From CBDAPE01 sp965198325 (GTDB lineage: Bacteria; Pseudomonadota; Alphaproteobacteria; UBA828; JAPUJA01): a stretch of DNA of 55,273 nt. The notes under the pieces are model-generated. The model was not told where the DNA came from. It saw only the letters and a list, made by a program, of their open reading frames with translations, and ran no database searches. The position numbers and the translations under genes were made by a program. Below are positions 27,425-35,602 of this stretch, in pieces; the first letter of the stretch is position 1, and every line of letters starts with the position of its first letter. Location of the stretch: contig CBDAPE010000001.1 in NCBI GenBank assembly GCA_965198325.1, positions 1 to 55,273 of the forward strand, read 5' to 3'.

Positions 27425-27584
27425 ACGTCCCCTGCCGATCCCTACCCGCTAAACAGGCGATAGCAAGTGCAATAAGAAATTTTATCTCTGCCACTCCTAG
27501 TGCGCGCTCTCGGTCCAGACGACTTATACATGACGAGACCTTAACCGGCCAAGCCAGCGCATAGCGTTCAAATGGATATGGCGT

Positions 27585-29093
27585 CTAGACAAGCTCAACT
27601 CGCAAACGCCGTGGCGGCCCGTCAATGGCTTTCGTATGTCCCCTTGAGCCGGTCGCAACCGCCAGAATTGCAGCCGCCGCCGCGTCGTCGCGAGCCTCGG
27701 CTCGTCGCCCACCCTCAGTCTTCTTTGACAGCTTGTGATTTCCAGCCGGGTCGCCAACGGTTCGCGCCTCGGACATAGCCGCCCGCAACAGTAAGGATTT
27801 CGTCGGATGCACTTCTCCGGCGACAAAGGCGCGTCGAAAGGCTCTAACATCTTCGGCACCATCCCGGAAACCTTGGCCACGCAAAATCAAATTTGTAAGC
27901 GGAAAACCCACGGCCTCAAGACAATCCCTTAATTCCGCCTCACGCCAACGGTCGCACGCTATGGCTTTCGGGCAGCCCCAGCGCTCAAGAGATTCCCGTA
28001 GTAGGGTGCCAACGTCGCTGATTCGCCGCCCGGCGATAATCAACTCGCCGCGACGTTCCATCGCCTGATAATCTCCACCTACGCCATCCCGCAGACCCCG
28101 CTCGCGCAAAGTGGGCAGTTCAGGAAAGGCCGCGAGACATTCCAGCTTTCCGGTTTCAGGCCAGTAAGCCGCCGCCGCTGACATTGCCTGATTCTGGCCA
28201 AGGTCCAGCCCCAAAGCATAGGGACCAACCGCCGGAAGCGGATCGGCAACCTCATTTCGTTGAAACGTCGCGGCGTCCAGCAAGACGGCCCGCACAATGT
28301 CCGAGGTTCCCAAATTCAACCGCAGTGCCTCGAAACTGGCCAGCGCCTCCGGGTCGCGTTTCGCCTGTTTTGCCTCGGATCGAATCGCCGCTTCAAGGTC
28401 CGGCATATGGCCAAGGCTGGGATTCGCCTTGCGCCAAGTCACCTTGTGGAATTTCGGATCGTCCGGCTTCGCCGCATGGCTTTGGGAGTAGTCGGCACCC
28501 TCGGCAAGCATTTTGCTGAACCAATGTTCCGGGTCTGCGGGTCGCGTGCCGAGCGCCACGAAACGACTGTGCGGTTGCTTGCCCGCCGCCGTCTTGAGAG
28601 CAGCCACCATCCGCTCGCCAGTCGATTCCGGCCATTGGGCAGGTTCGTCGGCCAATACTAGAACCGGGGCTAGACCATGCGCGCGCCTTGGATCGGACCC
28701 GATACAGCGCACTCTCGCGCCTGTTTTGCGATCTTCTATCCGGGCTTGCTGGGCCGTATCCCAAACTTTCCAGCGCGACTTGTCGGCAAGCTTGTCGCCC
28801 ATGAAAGCCATAACATGCTCGAAAGCGATTCTCGCTTGCTCAAAAGACGACGCCACGATTACGGTTTCGCCGCGAGACACGGCAAGCGGGCCGTCAAGAG
28901 TCGCCGCCGCAATCCCGGAGAGCAATGCTGTTTTGCCATTGCCTCGCGCCACAGAGAGCGCCGCAGATTGCACGCCCGGCGAAAACACTTCCCGCACAAA
29001 CCGTCTCTGCCACGGCAAAACCTTGAACGATTCTCCCGATCTTCGGCCTTGCGTGATCGCGAGCCCGGACAAGTAGTTAATCAGCGGTTTCAT
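27585..29093 (-). CDS. Phage terminase large subunit
   Basis: The protein has 502 residues. The ATPase half has LPWQRRFVREVF, a Walker A-like SVARGNGKTALLSG at about residues 48-60, and Walker B LVLADEPAQW at about 145-154. The nuclease half has GLDLGQNQAMSAAAAYW (first acidic cluster), then ACDRWREAELRDCLE and EARDDAAAAAILAVA with acidic residues typical of the RNase H-like domain. It packages DNA into the head. The start ATG 29093 has AGGAA just upstream; ATG 29114 is possible. No small terminase subunit was identified. Confidence 0.9.
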   Translation of the reverse strand: MKPLINYLSGLAITQGRRSGESFKVLPWQRRFVREVFSPGVQSAALSVARGNGKTALLSGIAAATLDGPLAVSRGETVIVASSFEQARIAFEHVMAFMGDKLADKSRWKVWDTAQQARIEDRKTGARVRCIGSDPRRAHGLAPVLVLADEPAQWPESTGERMVAALKTAAGKQPHSRFVALGTRPADPEHWFSKMLAEGADYSQSHAAKPDDPKFHKVTWRKANPSLGHMPDLEAAIRSEAKQAKRDPEALASFEALRLNLGTSDIVRAVLLDAATFQRNEVADPLPAVGPYALGLDLGQNQAMSAAAAYWPETGKLECLAAFPELPTLRERGLRDGVGGDYQAMERRGELIIAGRRISDVGTLLRESLERWGCPKAIACDRWREAELRDCLEAVGFPLTNLILRGQGFRDGAEDVRAFRRAFVAGEVHPTKSLLLRAAMSEARTVGDPAGNHKLSKKTEGGRRAEARDDAAAAAILAVATGSRGHTKAIDGPPRRLRVELV

Positions 29094-29279
29094 GGAGTTC
29101 CTGTCTCCCCCCACGAAGGTAGCCCCCCTGGGGAATTCTTAAAGCTACAATCCCGATCAACCCGCGCGACCTAAACCGCGATACAGCCTTGTCAGCACGT
29201 TTCCGCCTATCTCGGAAACCCCTGGGCCACCTGCCGACAGGATGGGACTAACTGTGCACACGCTTACGGCCCGCCTATG

Positions 29280-29546
29280 TCAATGTTTCGTCGGACTCGG
29301 AGCCGCCTTGTACCACGGACACGCCCGATCAATCGGTTCAATCTTCGCCAATACCTCCGCGACTTCATCCCAAAATTCAGGAAACTCCCAAGGCTGATAG
29401 ACACGCTTGATTTCTTCAGCTGTGATAGGTTCGAGTACCTCAACAACCGTCCGGCAATCTCGACAGTGCCAGATCACTCCGCCGAGGTTCGGTAAAATCC
29501 AGCAGTGGTTGTCGTTGGCGCAACAGTCTGGTCGGTCATCTGTCAT
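29280..29546 (-). CDS. Small Cys-rich hypothetical protein
   Basis: The protein has 88 residues. CCANDNHCWILPNLGGVIWHCRDC has paired cysteines and histidines that could bind zinc. The rest is acidic and aromatic (EEIKRVYQPWEFPEFWDEVAEVLAKIEP). It lies upstream of terL on the same strand, in the slot where a small terminase or early regulator is often found, but shows no HTH. The start ATG 29546 is 24 bp from an operator-like palindrome at 29570-29583. Unknown function. Confidence 0.55.
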   Translation of the reverse strand: MTDDRPDCCANDNHCWILPNLGGVIWHCRDCRTVVEVLEPITAEEIKRVYQPWEFPEFWDEVAEVLAKIEPIDRACPWYKAAPSPTKH

Positions 29547-29569
29547 AACTTAAACCTCTTTTCCAGCAA

Positions 29570-29583
29570 TGCACTTAATTGCA
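29570..29583. promoter_or_regulatory. Third copy of the TGCACTTAATTGCA box
   Basis: The 14-mer is identical to the two boxes at 26421 and 26455. It lies just upstream of the minus-strand 88-residue gene and terL, again in a regulatory position. Confidence 0.5.
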
Positions 29584-29753
29584 CTTGAACATGGGCCAAA
29601 TTTCGCCGCGTTTTATCTTTAGCTTCCACAAGGGAAACTATCATCTACTTTTCCTTCTGGAGTCCTTATTTACCATATTGTCTTGCGGAAATTGCGCAAG
29701 CGCTTGCGCGCCGCGCTTTACTAGAAACTCAATGTAAAGTAACTCCATGTGAA

Positions 29754-29791
29754 GAAGCTCCCTGCCGAAGCTCCCTGATAGAAGCTCCCTG
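29754..29791. repeat. Three GAAGCTCCCTG repeats
   Basis: Identical 11-mers start at 29754, 29767 and 29781 (periods 13 and 14). On the other strand they read CAGGGAGCTTC, reminiscent of the CAGGGAATT units at 7859-7942. They lie next to the iteron array at 29801. Confidence 0.75.
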
Positions 29792-29800
29792 TTATATAGG

Positions 29801-29915
29801 TTTCGGACAATATGTCCGGGTGTTTCGGACAATATGTCCGGGTGTTTCGGACAAATATGTCCGGTTCATGGTTTCGGACAATATGTCCGGTTCATGGTTT
29901 CGGACAATATGTCTG
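29801..29915. repeat. Five palindromic iterons (CGGACAATATGTCCG)
   Basis: TTTCGGACAATATGTCCGG is repeated five times (at about 29801, 29823, 29845, 29871 and 29897), the third with one extra A and the last ending TGTCTG. Each core is a perfect or near-perfect 15-bp inverted repeat. The spacing is 22, 22, 26 and 26 bp. The array is in a non-coding gap next to the winged-helix gene at 29948-30350, so a replication origin or a multi-site operator is likely. Confidence 0.75.
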
Positions 29916-29947
29916 AATGAAAAGTGAAGTTTCTTAACCAATGCGGC

Positions 29948-30350
29948 TCAACTTTCATCCTGATTTTTAGCCTTGGGTTTCCGCTGCCGAATGCCGTATT
30001 TAGCAGCAAAGTCTGGATTTAAGCGCACCCAGACCGTCGGAGACCCGTTGAATTTTCGGCGCACTTGCTCAATCGCTCCCAACTCTACGAGAAGCGTCCG
30101 CGCACGTCGTTGGGTTACGTTCGTCAAGGCAGGTTTGAGCCCGCCACCATGACGAATTGTTCACGACCCACAATTGATCTTTATAACGAATTCTCGCGCG
30201 ACCTTGCCAATAGTTCAACCGATAGAGAAAAATGCCCGCCGAGGTGTTACCCTCACAAGCATTGACGCATAGCGCGATTGGCGACTCCGTAAACCTCGGC
30301 TCTTTCCAGTCTTCGGCGGGATAAATCAGTTCCTCCTGTTCGTTAGCCAT
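29948..30350 (-). pseudogene. Winged-helix replication/regulatory-type protein, single frameshift
   Basis: Frame 1 reads MANEQEELIYPAEDWKEPRFTESPIALCVNACE...AGIFLYRLNYWQGRARIRYKDQLWVVNNSSWWRAQT. After one skipped base near 30130 it continues as ALTNVTQRRARTLLVELGAIEQVRRKFNGSPTVWVRLNPDF...QDES to TGA 29948. The joined 133-residue product has the W-hV followed by HTH-wing pattern of small replication-associated proteins. The 5-prime end overlaps the alpA stop by 8 nt. A base insertion (mutation or sequencing error) splits it. Its likely DNA target is the adjacent iteron array. Confidence 0.6.
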
Positions 30351-30549
30351 GATCGCCGCCAGCCGCTGGACGCGATTCTAGCCACTGTTCAACCTCCGCG
30401 ACTCGCCACGCAACACTTCGCTTGCCAAGCTGGATAGGGCGCGGAAAGTTTTCGGCGCGAATCAGCCGGTACACCGTGGGCTTTGAAATGCCTAACGCGG
30501 CGCACACTTCAGGCAGCCGGATGATTTTTGAGAGAGTGTTTGTCGCCAT
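30343..30549 (-). CDS. AlpA-family transcriptional regulator
   Basis: The 68-residue excisionase-like MerR-type HTH protein reads IIRLPEVCAALGISKPTVYRLIRAENFPRPIQLGKRSVAWRVAEVEQWLESRP. This is the full AlpA pattern, with the recognition helix K-P-T-V-Y-R-L-I and the beta-wing R-S-V-A-W. AlpA proteins activate excision or the early operon in phages, P4-like satellites and PICIs. The start ATG 30549 has AAGGAG with proper spacing; the longer frame from 30633 lacks an RBS. It is followed by the winged-helix gene with an 8-nt overlap. Confidence 0.9.
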   Translation of the reverse strand: MATNTLSKIIRLPEVCAALGISKPTVYRLIRAENFPRPIQLGKRSVAWRVAEVEQWLESRPAAGGDHG

Positions 30550-30629
30550 CGAGGACGCTCCTTTTTGGACACGCCCTCCTTGGCAAGATTGAAAGATGCT
30601 TACGTTTCTAATTGAAACGAATTGAATTG

Positions 30630-31772
30630 TCAACTCCCAACAGTATCAGCCCACTTCTGCATCAGTTCGGCCCTTTTGCTGAGATAATCAGTGCGCAAAT
30701 ATGCGCTTTCAACCTCGTTTTTGTTCGTATGTGCCAGCGCACTTTCGCAAACCTCACGCGGATAGTCTGTAGTCTCCGCCGCCCAATCTCTGAAACTCGA
30801 CCGAAGGCCGTGCACCGTACTACCAACCTCTAGATCGCGAAGCATCTTTGACAGTGTGTTATCTGTCAGAACCTTTCCGCGCGGAGACGGAAACACCAGC
30901 CCCGAATTAGTTGCAAGGCTTTTCGCCTCATGCAAAATCTCTAGGGCTTGAGACGACAACGGGACACGGTGTTCGCGGTTCGCTTTCATACGACTCGCCG
31001 GAACAGTCCACGTTGCAGACTCGAAATCAATCTCGGCCCACGTCGCGCCGCGAACCTCGCCCGACCGTGCGGCGGTTAAAATTAGAAACTCAAGCGCGAG
31101 TTTGGTTGCGAGACCGGCATCGCTCGCCCGAACCTTGGTCAAGATCGCCGCCACGTCGCCGTAGGGCGCGGCTGCGAGGTGTCGCCTATGCCCGTTGCCG
31201 TTGCGGGGAAGCGCGGCGTTCAAAGCATCGCCAGCGGGGTTGTCGCCGCGATAGCCTTGAGCGATGGCCCAACCCATGACCACGCCTATACGCTGGCGAA
31301 CGCGGCGCATGGTTTCGGACTTGGTGTGCCAGTGCGGGAGCAACACGGCTAAAACGTCGCCGCCGGTAATTTGATCTACTCTCATTCGGCCCAGATAGGG
31401 CAAAACGTAATCTCGCATGGACGCGCGCCATTGCTTTTCAGAATCATCGCCTTTCCAGCTTGAACGGTGGATCGCCAGAACGGACTCAAACGCCGATGCA
31501 AAGTCAGGAATTTTCGCCTCACGTTTTGCTGCCATCGGATCGCCGCCCGACCGTGCCAATTTTTTGCACTCAAAAGCGGCGTTCCGCGCTTCGCTCAAAG
31601 TCACCAGCGGATAGCCGCCAAGCCCTAGGTCGCGGCGAACACCGTGGACATAGCCGCGCCAAACCCACTGCCTCGAACCAGATTTCTTGACTATCAGCCG
31701 CAACCCGAATTGATCGCCAAAAACGCCGTGCGGCGCGGCCTTGACGAAAGCCGCCGTCAATTGCTTGGTCAT
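30630..31772 (-). CDS. int: Tyrosine-type integrase (P4-like)
   Basis: The protein has 380 residues. The N-terminal DUF4102/arm-binding region has FGLRLIVKKSGSRQWVWRGYVHGVRRDLGLGGYPLVTLSEAR; the SAM-like core-binding domain spans about 90-185. Catalytic residues are visible: R236 in TAARSGEVR, H321 and R324 in HGLRSSFRDW, H348 in LAHTNKNEVESAYLR and Y358. It integrates the island, probably using a nearby att site beyond 31772. Start ATG 31772 is preceded by GAGGGAAC. It is the outermost gene of the island, as usual for satellites. Confidence 0.95.
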   Translation of the reverse strand: MTKQLTAAFVKAAPHGVFGDQFGLRLIVKKSGSRQWVWRGYVHGVRRDLGLGGYPLVTLSEARNAAFECKKLARSGGDPMAAKREAKIPDFASAFESVLAIHRSSWKGDDSEKQWRASMRDYVLPYLGRMRVDQITGGDVLAVLLPHWHTKSETMRRVRQRIGVVMGWAIAQGYRGDNPAGDALNAALPRNGNGHRRHLAAAPYGDVAAILTKVRASDAGLATKLALEFLILTAARSGEVRGATWAEIDFESATWTVPASRMKANREHRVPLSSQALEILHEAKSLATNSGLVFPSPRGKVLTDNTLSKMLRDLEVGSTVHGLRSSFRDWAAETTDYPREVCESALAHTNKNEVESAYLRTDYLSKRAELMQKWADTVGS

Positions 31773-32026
31773 GGGTTCCCTCTTAGATACCCACTATTGG
31801 AGAGATATTAGATGACCTTTTCTGACACGTCAAGACACTAACAACCCTCCGAATATGGCGGAAATACAGGGGTTATGAGACCTTATGAGACGGTATGAGT
31901 TTCTATGGTGGGGGATTATTGCTCCGCCGTTCTCATGTTGGCCGGGCGCCCCGCCGCCGGACAGGCTGAACACACCTCTCCCGCCCGCGGTTGGGCCCCG
32001 GTCCTTTATTTATGCCGCGTGGCTAG

Positions 32027-32867
32027 GGTCTGTTGAGATTCATCGTGAATTGATGATTGCGGAGCAAGCATAAATCATGGCCTCGAAGCTTTCGTCGGTT
32101 TTGTCGCTTCGCAGGGCGATGCGTTTGAACTCCTTGAGTTTGCAGAAGAAGTTTTCGATCAAGTGGCGCCATTTATAGATCTCGTCATCAATGTCCAGTG
32201 GCTGGAGACGCTGCGGGCGCTGTGAGATCACGATTTGCGCCCCGCGCGCGTTCATAGCCTCAATGATCCAGTTCGCGTCAAACGCCTTGTCGGCAATCAG
32301 GCCGCCGAAATCGAGGTCTCTGATGAGCGGGGCACCGCCTCCGCTATCGTTTCGTTGTCCAGGCATCGGAACAAAGCGCACCAGATTGCCCAAGCTATCG
32401 GTGAGGGCCAGGATATTGGTCGTCAGACCGCCCCTTGACTTGCCTATGGCCTGGCTCTGAGCCCCCCTTTTGCGCCCTGGCCGTGGCGGTGGACCCTGAC
32501 AATCGTGCCGTCGATCATTGCGAACTCCATATCTGCTTCATCCGACACGACATCAAATATCCGTTTGAAAACATCCGCCTTGACCCAGTGGCGAAAACGC
32601 TTGAATAGCGTATTCCAAGTCCCGAAACCGGGCGGCAAATCACGCCACGGGCTTCCAGTGCGCGCAATCCACAGCACGGCCTCCAGAAACAACCGCCCAT
32701 CCCCGCCAATACGGCCGGGGTCGCTCTTCTTGCCCAGACAATGCGGCTCAATCAACGCCCATTGACAATCCATGATGGTAAAACGCTCTTCGATCACTCA
32801 AACCTCCTGTAAAAGAAAGCTTGAATCACGAATTAAAGGTTTTGGGAATCCTGAATCTCAACAGACC
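32027..32867 (-). mobile_element. IS5-family (IS427 group) insertion sequence, apparently complete
   Basis: Terminal repeats are GGTCTGTTGAGATTC and its complement GAATCTCAACAGACC, 841 bp apart, flanked by CTAG on both sides (32023-32026 and 32868-32871) as target duplication. A right-end remnant of the same IS lies at 35552-35602. Confidence 0.9.
32040..32797 (-). CDS. IS427-group transposase made from two frames by -1 frameshifting
   Basis: Frame 1 (32797-32444) reads MIEERFTIMDCQWALIEPHCLG, then AVLWIARTGSPWRDLPPGFGTWNTLFKRFRHW and VIDG-type MIDGTIVRVHRHGQGAKGG with the first catalytic D. Frame 2 (open to 32040) reads QAIGKSRGGLTTNILALTD...LIADKAFDANWI (second D) and KWRHLIENFFCKLKEFKRIALR with the catalytic E. 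The shift occurs at the A-A-A-A-G-G-G-G-G-G run around 32465-32475, a typical slippery site of this group. Both frames are undamaged, so an active transposase is likely. Confidence 0.85.
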
Positions 32868-32966
32868 CTAGTCTGCAGCACCTCGCAATCCAGTAACATG
32901 GCCGCTTGCGGACACACAGATAACAACCCAGTATCAAGACCTGTCATCAAGAAGGATCTCCCGATC

Positions 32967-33071
32967 ATGGCAATCGATGAAGCAACCTTGTCCAAAGGCC
33001 ACTTGAGAAAGCTGAACGCTCTGCGTAAGTCCGTGGGCGACGAGCTTGGCGACGATGTGTTCTCGAAATGA
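32967..33071 (+). CDS. Short conserved-looking ORF (34 residues)
   Basis: MAIDEATLSKGHLRKLNALRKSVGDELGDDVFSK follows AGAAGGATCT at a sensible distance. The amphipathic helix is plausible as a small protein or as the N-terminus of a longer one truncated here. The 33072-33278 gap after it shows no continuation. Unknown function. Confidence 0.4.
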   Translation: MAIDEATLSKGHLRKLNALRKSVGDELGDDVFSK

Positions 33072-33278
33072 TCAACGAACCGGAGGGGGCCGAGCCCGGA
33101 TCGGGTGGGCGAAGGCAGCATGGACGGTCGAAAGCTGATTGAGACGACCGGCCCGCTTCGGCGGGGTGATAGCGATGGCACGATGACAATGACACGATGA
33201 TCGCCTTACTGTGGCCTTGGCCCCCGAGGTCGCTAACAGTTTCGATCAGGGCACCCATCCCGTCGAAGGCCAACCGCC

Positions 33279-33845
33279 CTATCCGCACTCTATGAAGAAC
33301 AACGCCCACGGCCACATGAATTCCTCCTCCTCCGTGGCCGGCCGGTCCCCCGGCGGATCGAAGATCAGCCACAGCGGGCCTCTCCCGCCGATGTCGTGAG
33401 GCCGGTGGTCGGCCCTGGTCGCCAGCACCCAACCGCGCGCCTCGACCTCGGCCGCCGATATTTCGGTGCCGAAACCGTCGAGCGTCAGCGTGGCGAGCGG
33501 CCCGCCCCTACAGCCAGCCGCCTTCAGCACGTCGGCGAGGCGTGGGCCGGAGAAGGTTATCGGGCCGCCCCAGTCCTCGTACTCGATGCGTATCTCCACA
33601 ACACCGAGAGCTTCGAGCATGGCGCGGTCGAATGCGAACGCGTTGTCGAATGCGCGCTCGTGATATTTGAGGAAGACGTCACGCTTCTCGTCGTAGGCGG
33701 ACCGGTTGGTATTCGTGACATTGCCCGCGATCGTCAACACCACCGCGCCGACAGGCGCCTTCATATCGTCCATATCGTCGGCTGGAGCCGATGCGGCGAA
33801 CACCAATGCCAAAACTACGGTGATGAAGGCAGAGAGTGTTTTCAT
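33279..33845 (-). CDS. Periplasmic molybdopterin-dependent-oxidoreductase-like protein
   Basis: The 188-residue protein has signal peptide MKTLSAFITVVLALVFAASAPA. The mature domain reads GAVVLTIAGNVTNTN, FDRAMLEALGVVEIRIEY, ITFSGPRLADVLKAAG, LTLDGFGTEISAAEVEARGWVLATRAD and GPLWLIFDPPGDRP. This is the compact sulfite-oxidase-type (Oxidored_molyb, YedY-like) fold without the molybdenum-ligating cysteine, as in a common alphaproteobacterial subgroup. It probably has no catalytic cofactor or acts as a binding module. The start ATG 33845 lies immediately next to a 43-bp repeat and an IS1380 end, so its native promoter was probably displaced. Confidence 0.8.
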   Translation of the reverse strand: MKTLSAFITVVLALVFAASAPADDMDDMKAPVGAVVLTIAGNVTNTNRSAYDEKRDVFLKYHERAFDNAFAFDRAMLEALGVVEIRIEYEDWGGPITFSGPRLADVLKAAGCRGGPLATLTLDGFGTEISAAEVEARGWVLATRADHRPHDIGGRGPLWLIFDPPGDRPATEEEEFMWPWALFFIECG

Positions 33846-33846
33846 G

Positions 33847-33889
33847 TGAGATGGCCTCGGTTTGTCGGACAGCCTGGCAGCTTGTTTAA
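33847..33889. repeat. 43-bp dispersed repeat, copy B
   Basis: It matches 15286-15328 at about 36 of 43 positions and directly abuts the IS1380 left terminus at 33891. Confidence 0.6.
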
Positions 33890-33890
33890 G

Positions 33891-35551
33891 CCGGGATTCC
33901 CCAAATTGCTGCTTCTGATCGCCGACAACGGTAACACAATGGGCATCCGACCGTGATACCGGCTCTGAGCTGTCACAATAGGCGGTGGTCCGCTCTCGAT
34001 CGGGCTGACTTGGCGATGAGAAAGCCGGCCCCGTGAACATTTCGCACTGTGAGGGCACACGTCGAGCTGCGCAGCACACACCTGTCCTGTCGCGCGACCT
34101 GGATGCTAGGGTATGGAATGCTGTCATGGCGGCAAAGGGGCCGGCCGCAGCCCATCGATGAGGCGGAGGATTTGTCGGAACAGCTCCCTCGGCACCGCAA
34201 CCTCCACCAGTTGGAAAGTGACTTACCGGCCGTGGCTCACGACCTTGGCGCCAATCTTGATAAGCTTCTCCCTGAGCGTGGTCAGAGACCAGTGCTCCAC
34301 CGCCTTCGGCAAGGCCAGCGTCCGCATGAAGTTGCCGAGGTTGTAAGCCGGGGCGTGAAGCTGAAGCCGGACCGTGTTGTTGCGGAACTTCCGGCACGAG
34401 AGGCGCGTCCACCGTATGGCGTTCTTGCCTTCCTTGATGTACTGCTCCGCCGTGCCCCGCTGGTTGTAGAAGGCCACCACGCGTTCGGCGGGCCGGGCCA
34501 GATTGGTGACGATGAAGCCGGCTCGGGGAGCCAGTTCCCCTGGGTGCCACTCCACCTTGGCGACGACCTGGCGCTTCCTGTCCCACGAGTCAGCCTGATA
34601 GCTGAAGCTGGCATGGAAGCGGCGAACTTGATTCGGCGGGCGACCGACCGGAGGGGAGAGCAGATGGGCGATTCTATCCTGAAGAACCGCGTTGGTCTTG
34701 AGACGGATGGCGTAGGTGTAACCTTCGGCTTCCAGAAACTCATAGATGTCCGGTGAGGCAAAGGCGGCATCCCCTCGGAAGTAGCGCCGCAGCTTCCGAT
34801 CCTGGGCGACAACCGGCTCTAGCACGTCGCGCCAGCCGTGGGCGCTATGCACGTTGCCGGGCCGTAAAGTGCACCGTTCCAGATCGCCGAATTGGTTGAA
34901 CGCGAATAGCGGATGGTAGCAGGTGCAGGCGAAGTGGCCATTGTAAGCCGTGCCTTCCTGATCGCCATGGGTCGGGCTTACGCTGCTGTCGATATCAAGC
35001 ACGATCGTCTTGGACGGACGCCGCTCGTGCAAGCGGTCGATCCATCGCCCGGAGAGATCGGCCAATGCGGCGAGGTGCTGGTCGGTGGCCAGGAATTCGG
35101 CCCCATCTGGCTGGTCGAGGCAGCGGCCTTGGCCACGGCGCGACCGCCAACAATCCAGCGTATTGCCGGATCTCGACCCAGACGGTCGGCGTCGTTCACG
35201 TCTTCGTAGCCACCAAGGCGACCGAAGACAGACTGCCGGAACAATCCGGTCATTGCATGTTGGCTGTTCTTGCCCGTGCGCACATCAACCAGTTTGTCAC
35301 CGATCATGCCGGTCAGACCAAGAGCATCATCGAGTTCTCGGTAGGCAAGCAAACCTGCGTCAGACGTGATCCTGGAACCGTGGAACTCCAGCTTCAGGCG
35401 ACGGTCGAAAACCAACCGCAACGGCTTGTTCTCGGATTCACCCTCCGGGTTAGCCATCAACTTTGTCTCCGGATGCGTCCAACACATTGATCTGTATGCC
35501 CGAATCAAGATCAAACCGCATCTGTTGACAGTCTCATATGGGAAATGCGGG
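33891..35551 (-). mobile_element. IS1380-family insertion sequence, degraded
   Basis: Termini read inward as CCGGGATTCCCCAAAT (left) and CCCGCATTTCCCATAT (right), an imperfect inverted repeat. The length of about 1.66 kb is normal for the family. It is inserted beside an IS427 right-end remnant. Other IS1380 pieces are at 5202-5721 and 16218-16254. Confidence 0.85.
34124..35457 (-). pseudogene. IS1380 transposase with frameshift and internal stop
   Basis: Frame 1 from ATG 35457 reads MANPEGESENKPLRLVFDRRLKLEFHGSRITSDAGLLAYRELDDALGL, FRQSVFGRLGGYEDVNDADRLGRDP and ASTSQMG. A small indel at about 35095 shifts to frame 2 with ADLSGRWIDRLHERRPSKTIVLDIDSSVSPTHGDQEG (DDE aspartate), NGHFACTCYHPLF, GDAAFASPDIYEF and YNQRGTAEQYIKEGKNAI (glutamate). 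A TAA at 34223-34225 interrupts the tail, which then continues VTFQLVEVAVPRELFR to TGA 34124. The element is inactive on its own. Confidence 0.85.
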
Positions 35552-35602
35552 TTGAATCACGAATTAAAGGTTTTGGGTATCCTGAATCTCAACAGACCCT
35601 AG
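35552..35602. mobile_element. IS427-group right-end remnant
   Basis: The sequence TTGAATCACGAATTAAAGG onward to GAATCTCAACAGACC and CTAG matches the right end of the intact copy at 32027-32867. The CTAG forms part of the thiY stop codon region, so the insertion placed a new stop at the end of thiY. Confidence 0.8.

Larger units (their letters stand above)
21700..31830 (-). mobile_element. Phage-satellite-like island (capsid-forming PICI type), decaying
   Basis: Gene content, read leftward from the right edge, is integrase, AlpA-like activator, winged-helix protein, repeat arrays, small Cys-rich protein, terminase large subunit, membrane-anchored protein, HNH nuclease, major capsid protein, prohead protease, a second protease relic, connector relic, small relic and portal relic. 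No tail, holin, lysin or polymerase genes are visible in about 10 kb. Boundaries are approximate: the right edge is beyond the integrase start, the left edge between the istA fragment and 22230. I found no clear att repeats by eye. Confidence 0.65.

Noticed and set aside
29641..29832. 63-codon minus-strand ORF over the GAAGCTCCCTG repeats
   Set aside because: The apparent N-R-E-L-L repeats come from the DNA repeats; no ribosome-binding site and no conservation signal is visible.
21700..31830. Gene transfer agent
   Set aside because: An integrase and AlpA are present and tail genes are missing, the reverse of an alphaproteobacterial GTA cluster.
32040..32797. IS5-type transposase as a frameshifted pseudogene
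   Set aside because: The -1 shift lies at a slippery A/G run where this IS group normally uses programmed frameshifting, and both frames are clean.
33279..34586. 435-codon continuation of the molybdopterin-like frame into IS1380
   Set aside because: The signal peptide begins at 33845; everything upstream is IS1380 sequence read in a wrong frame.
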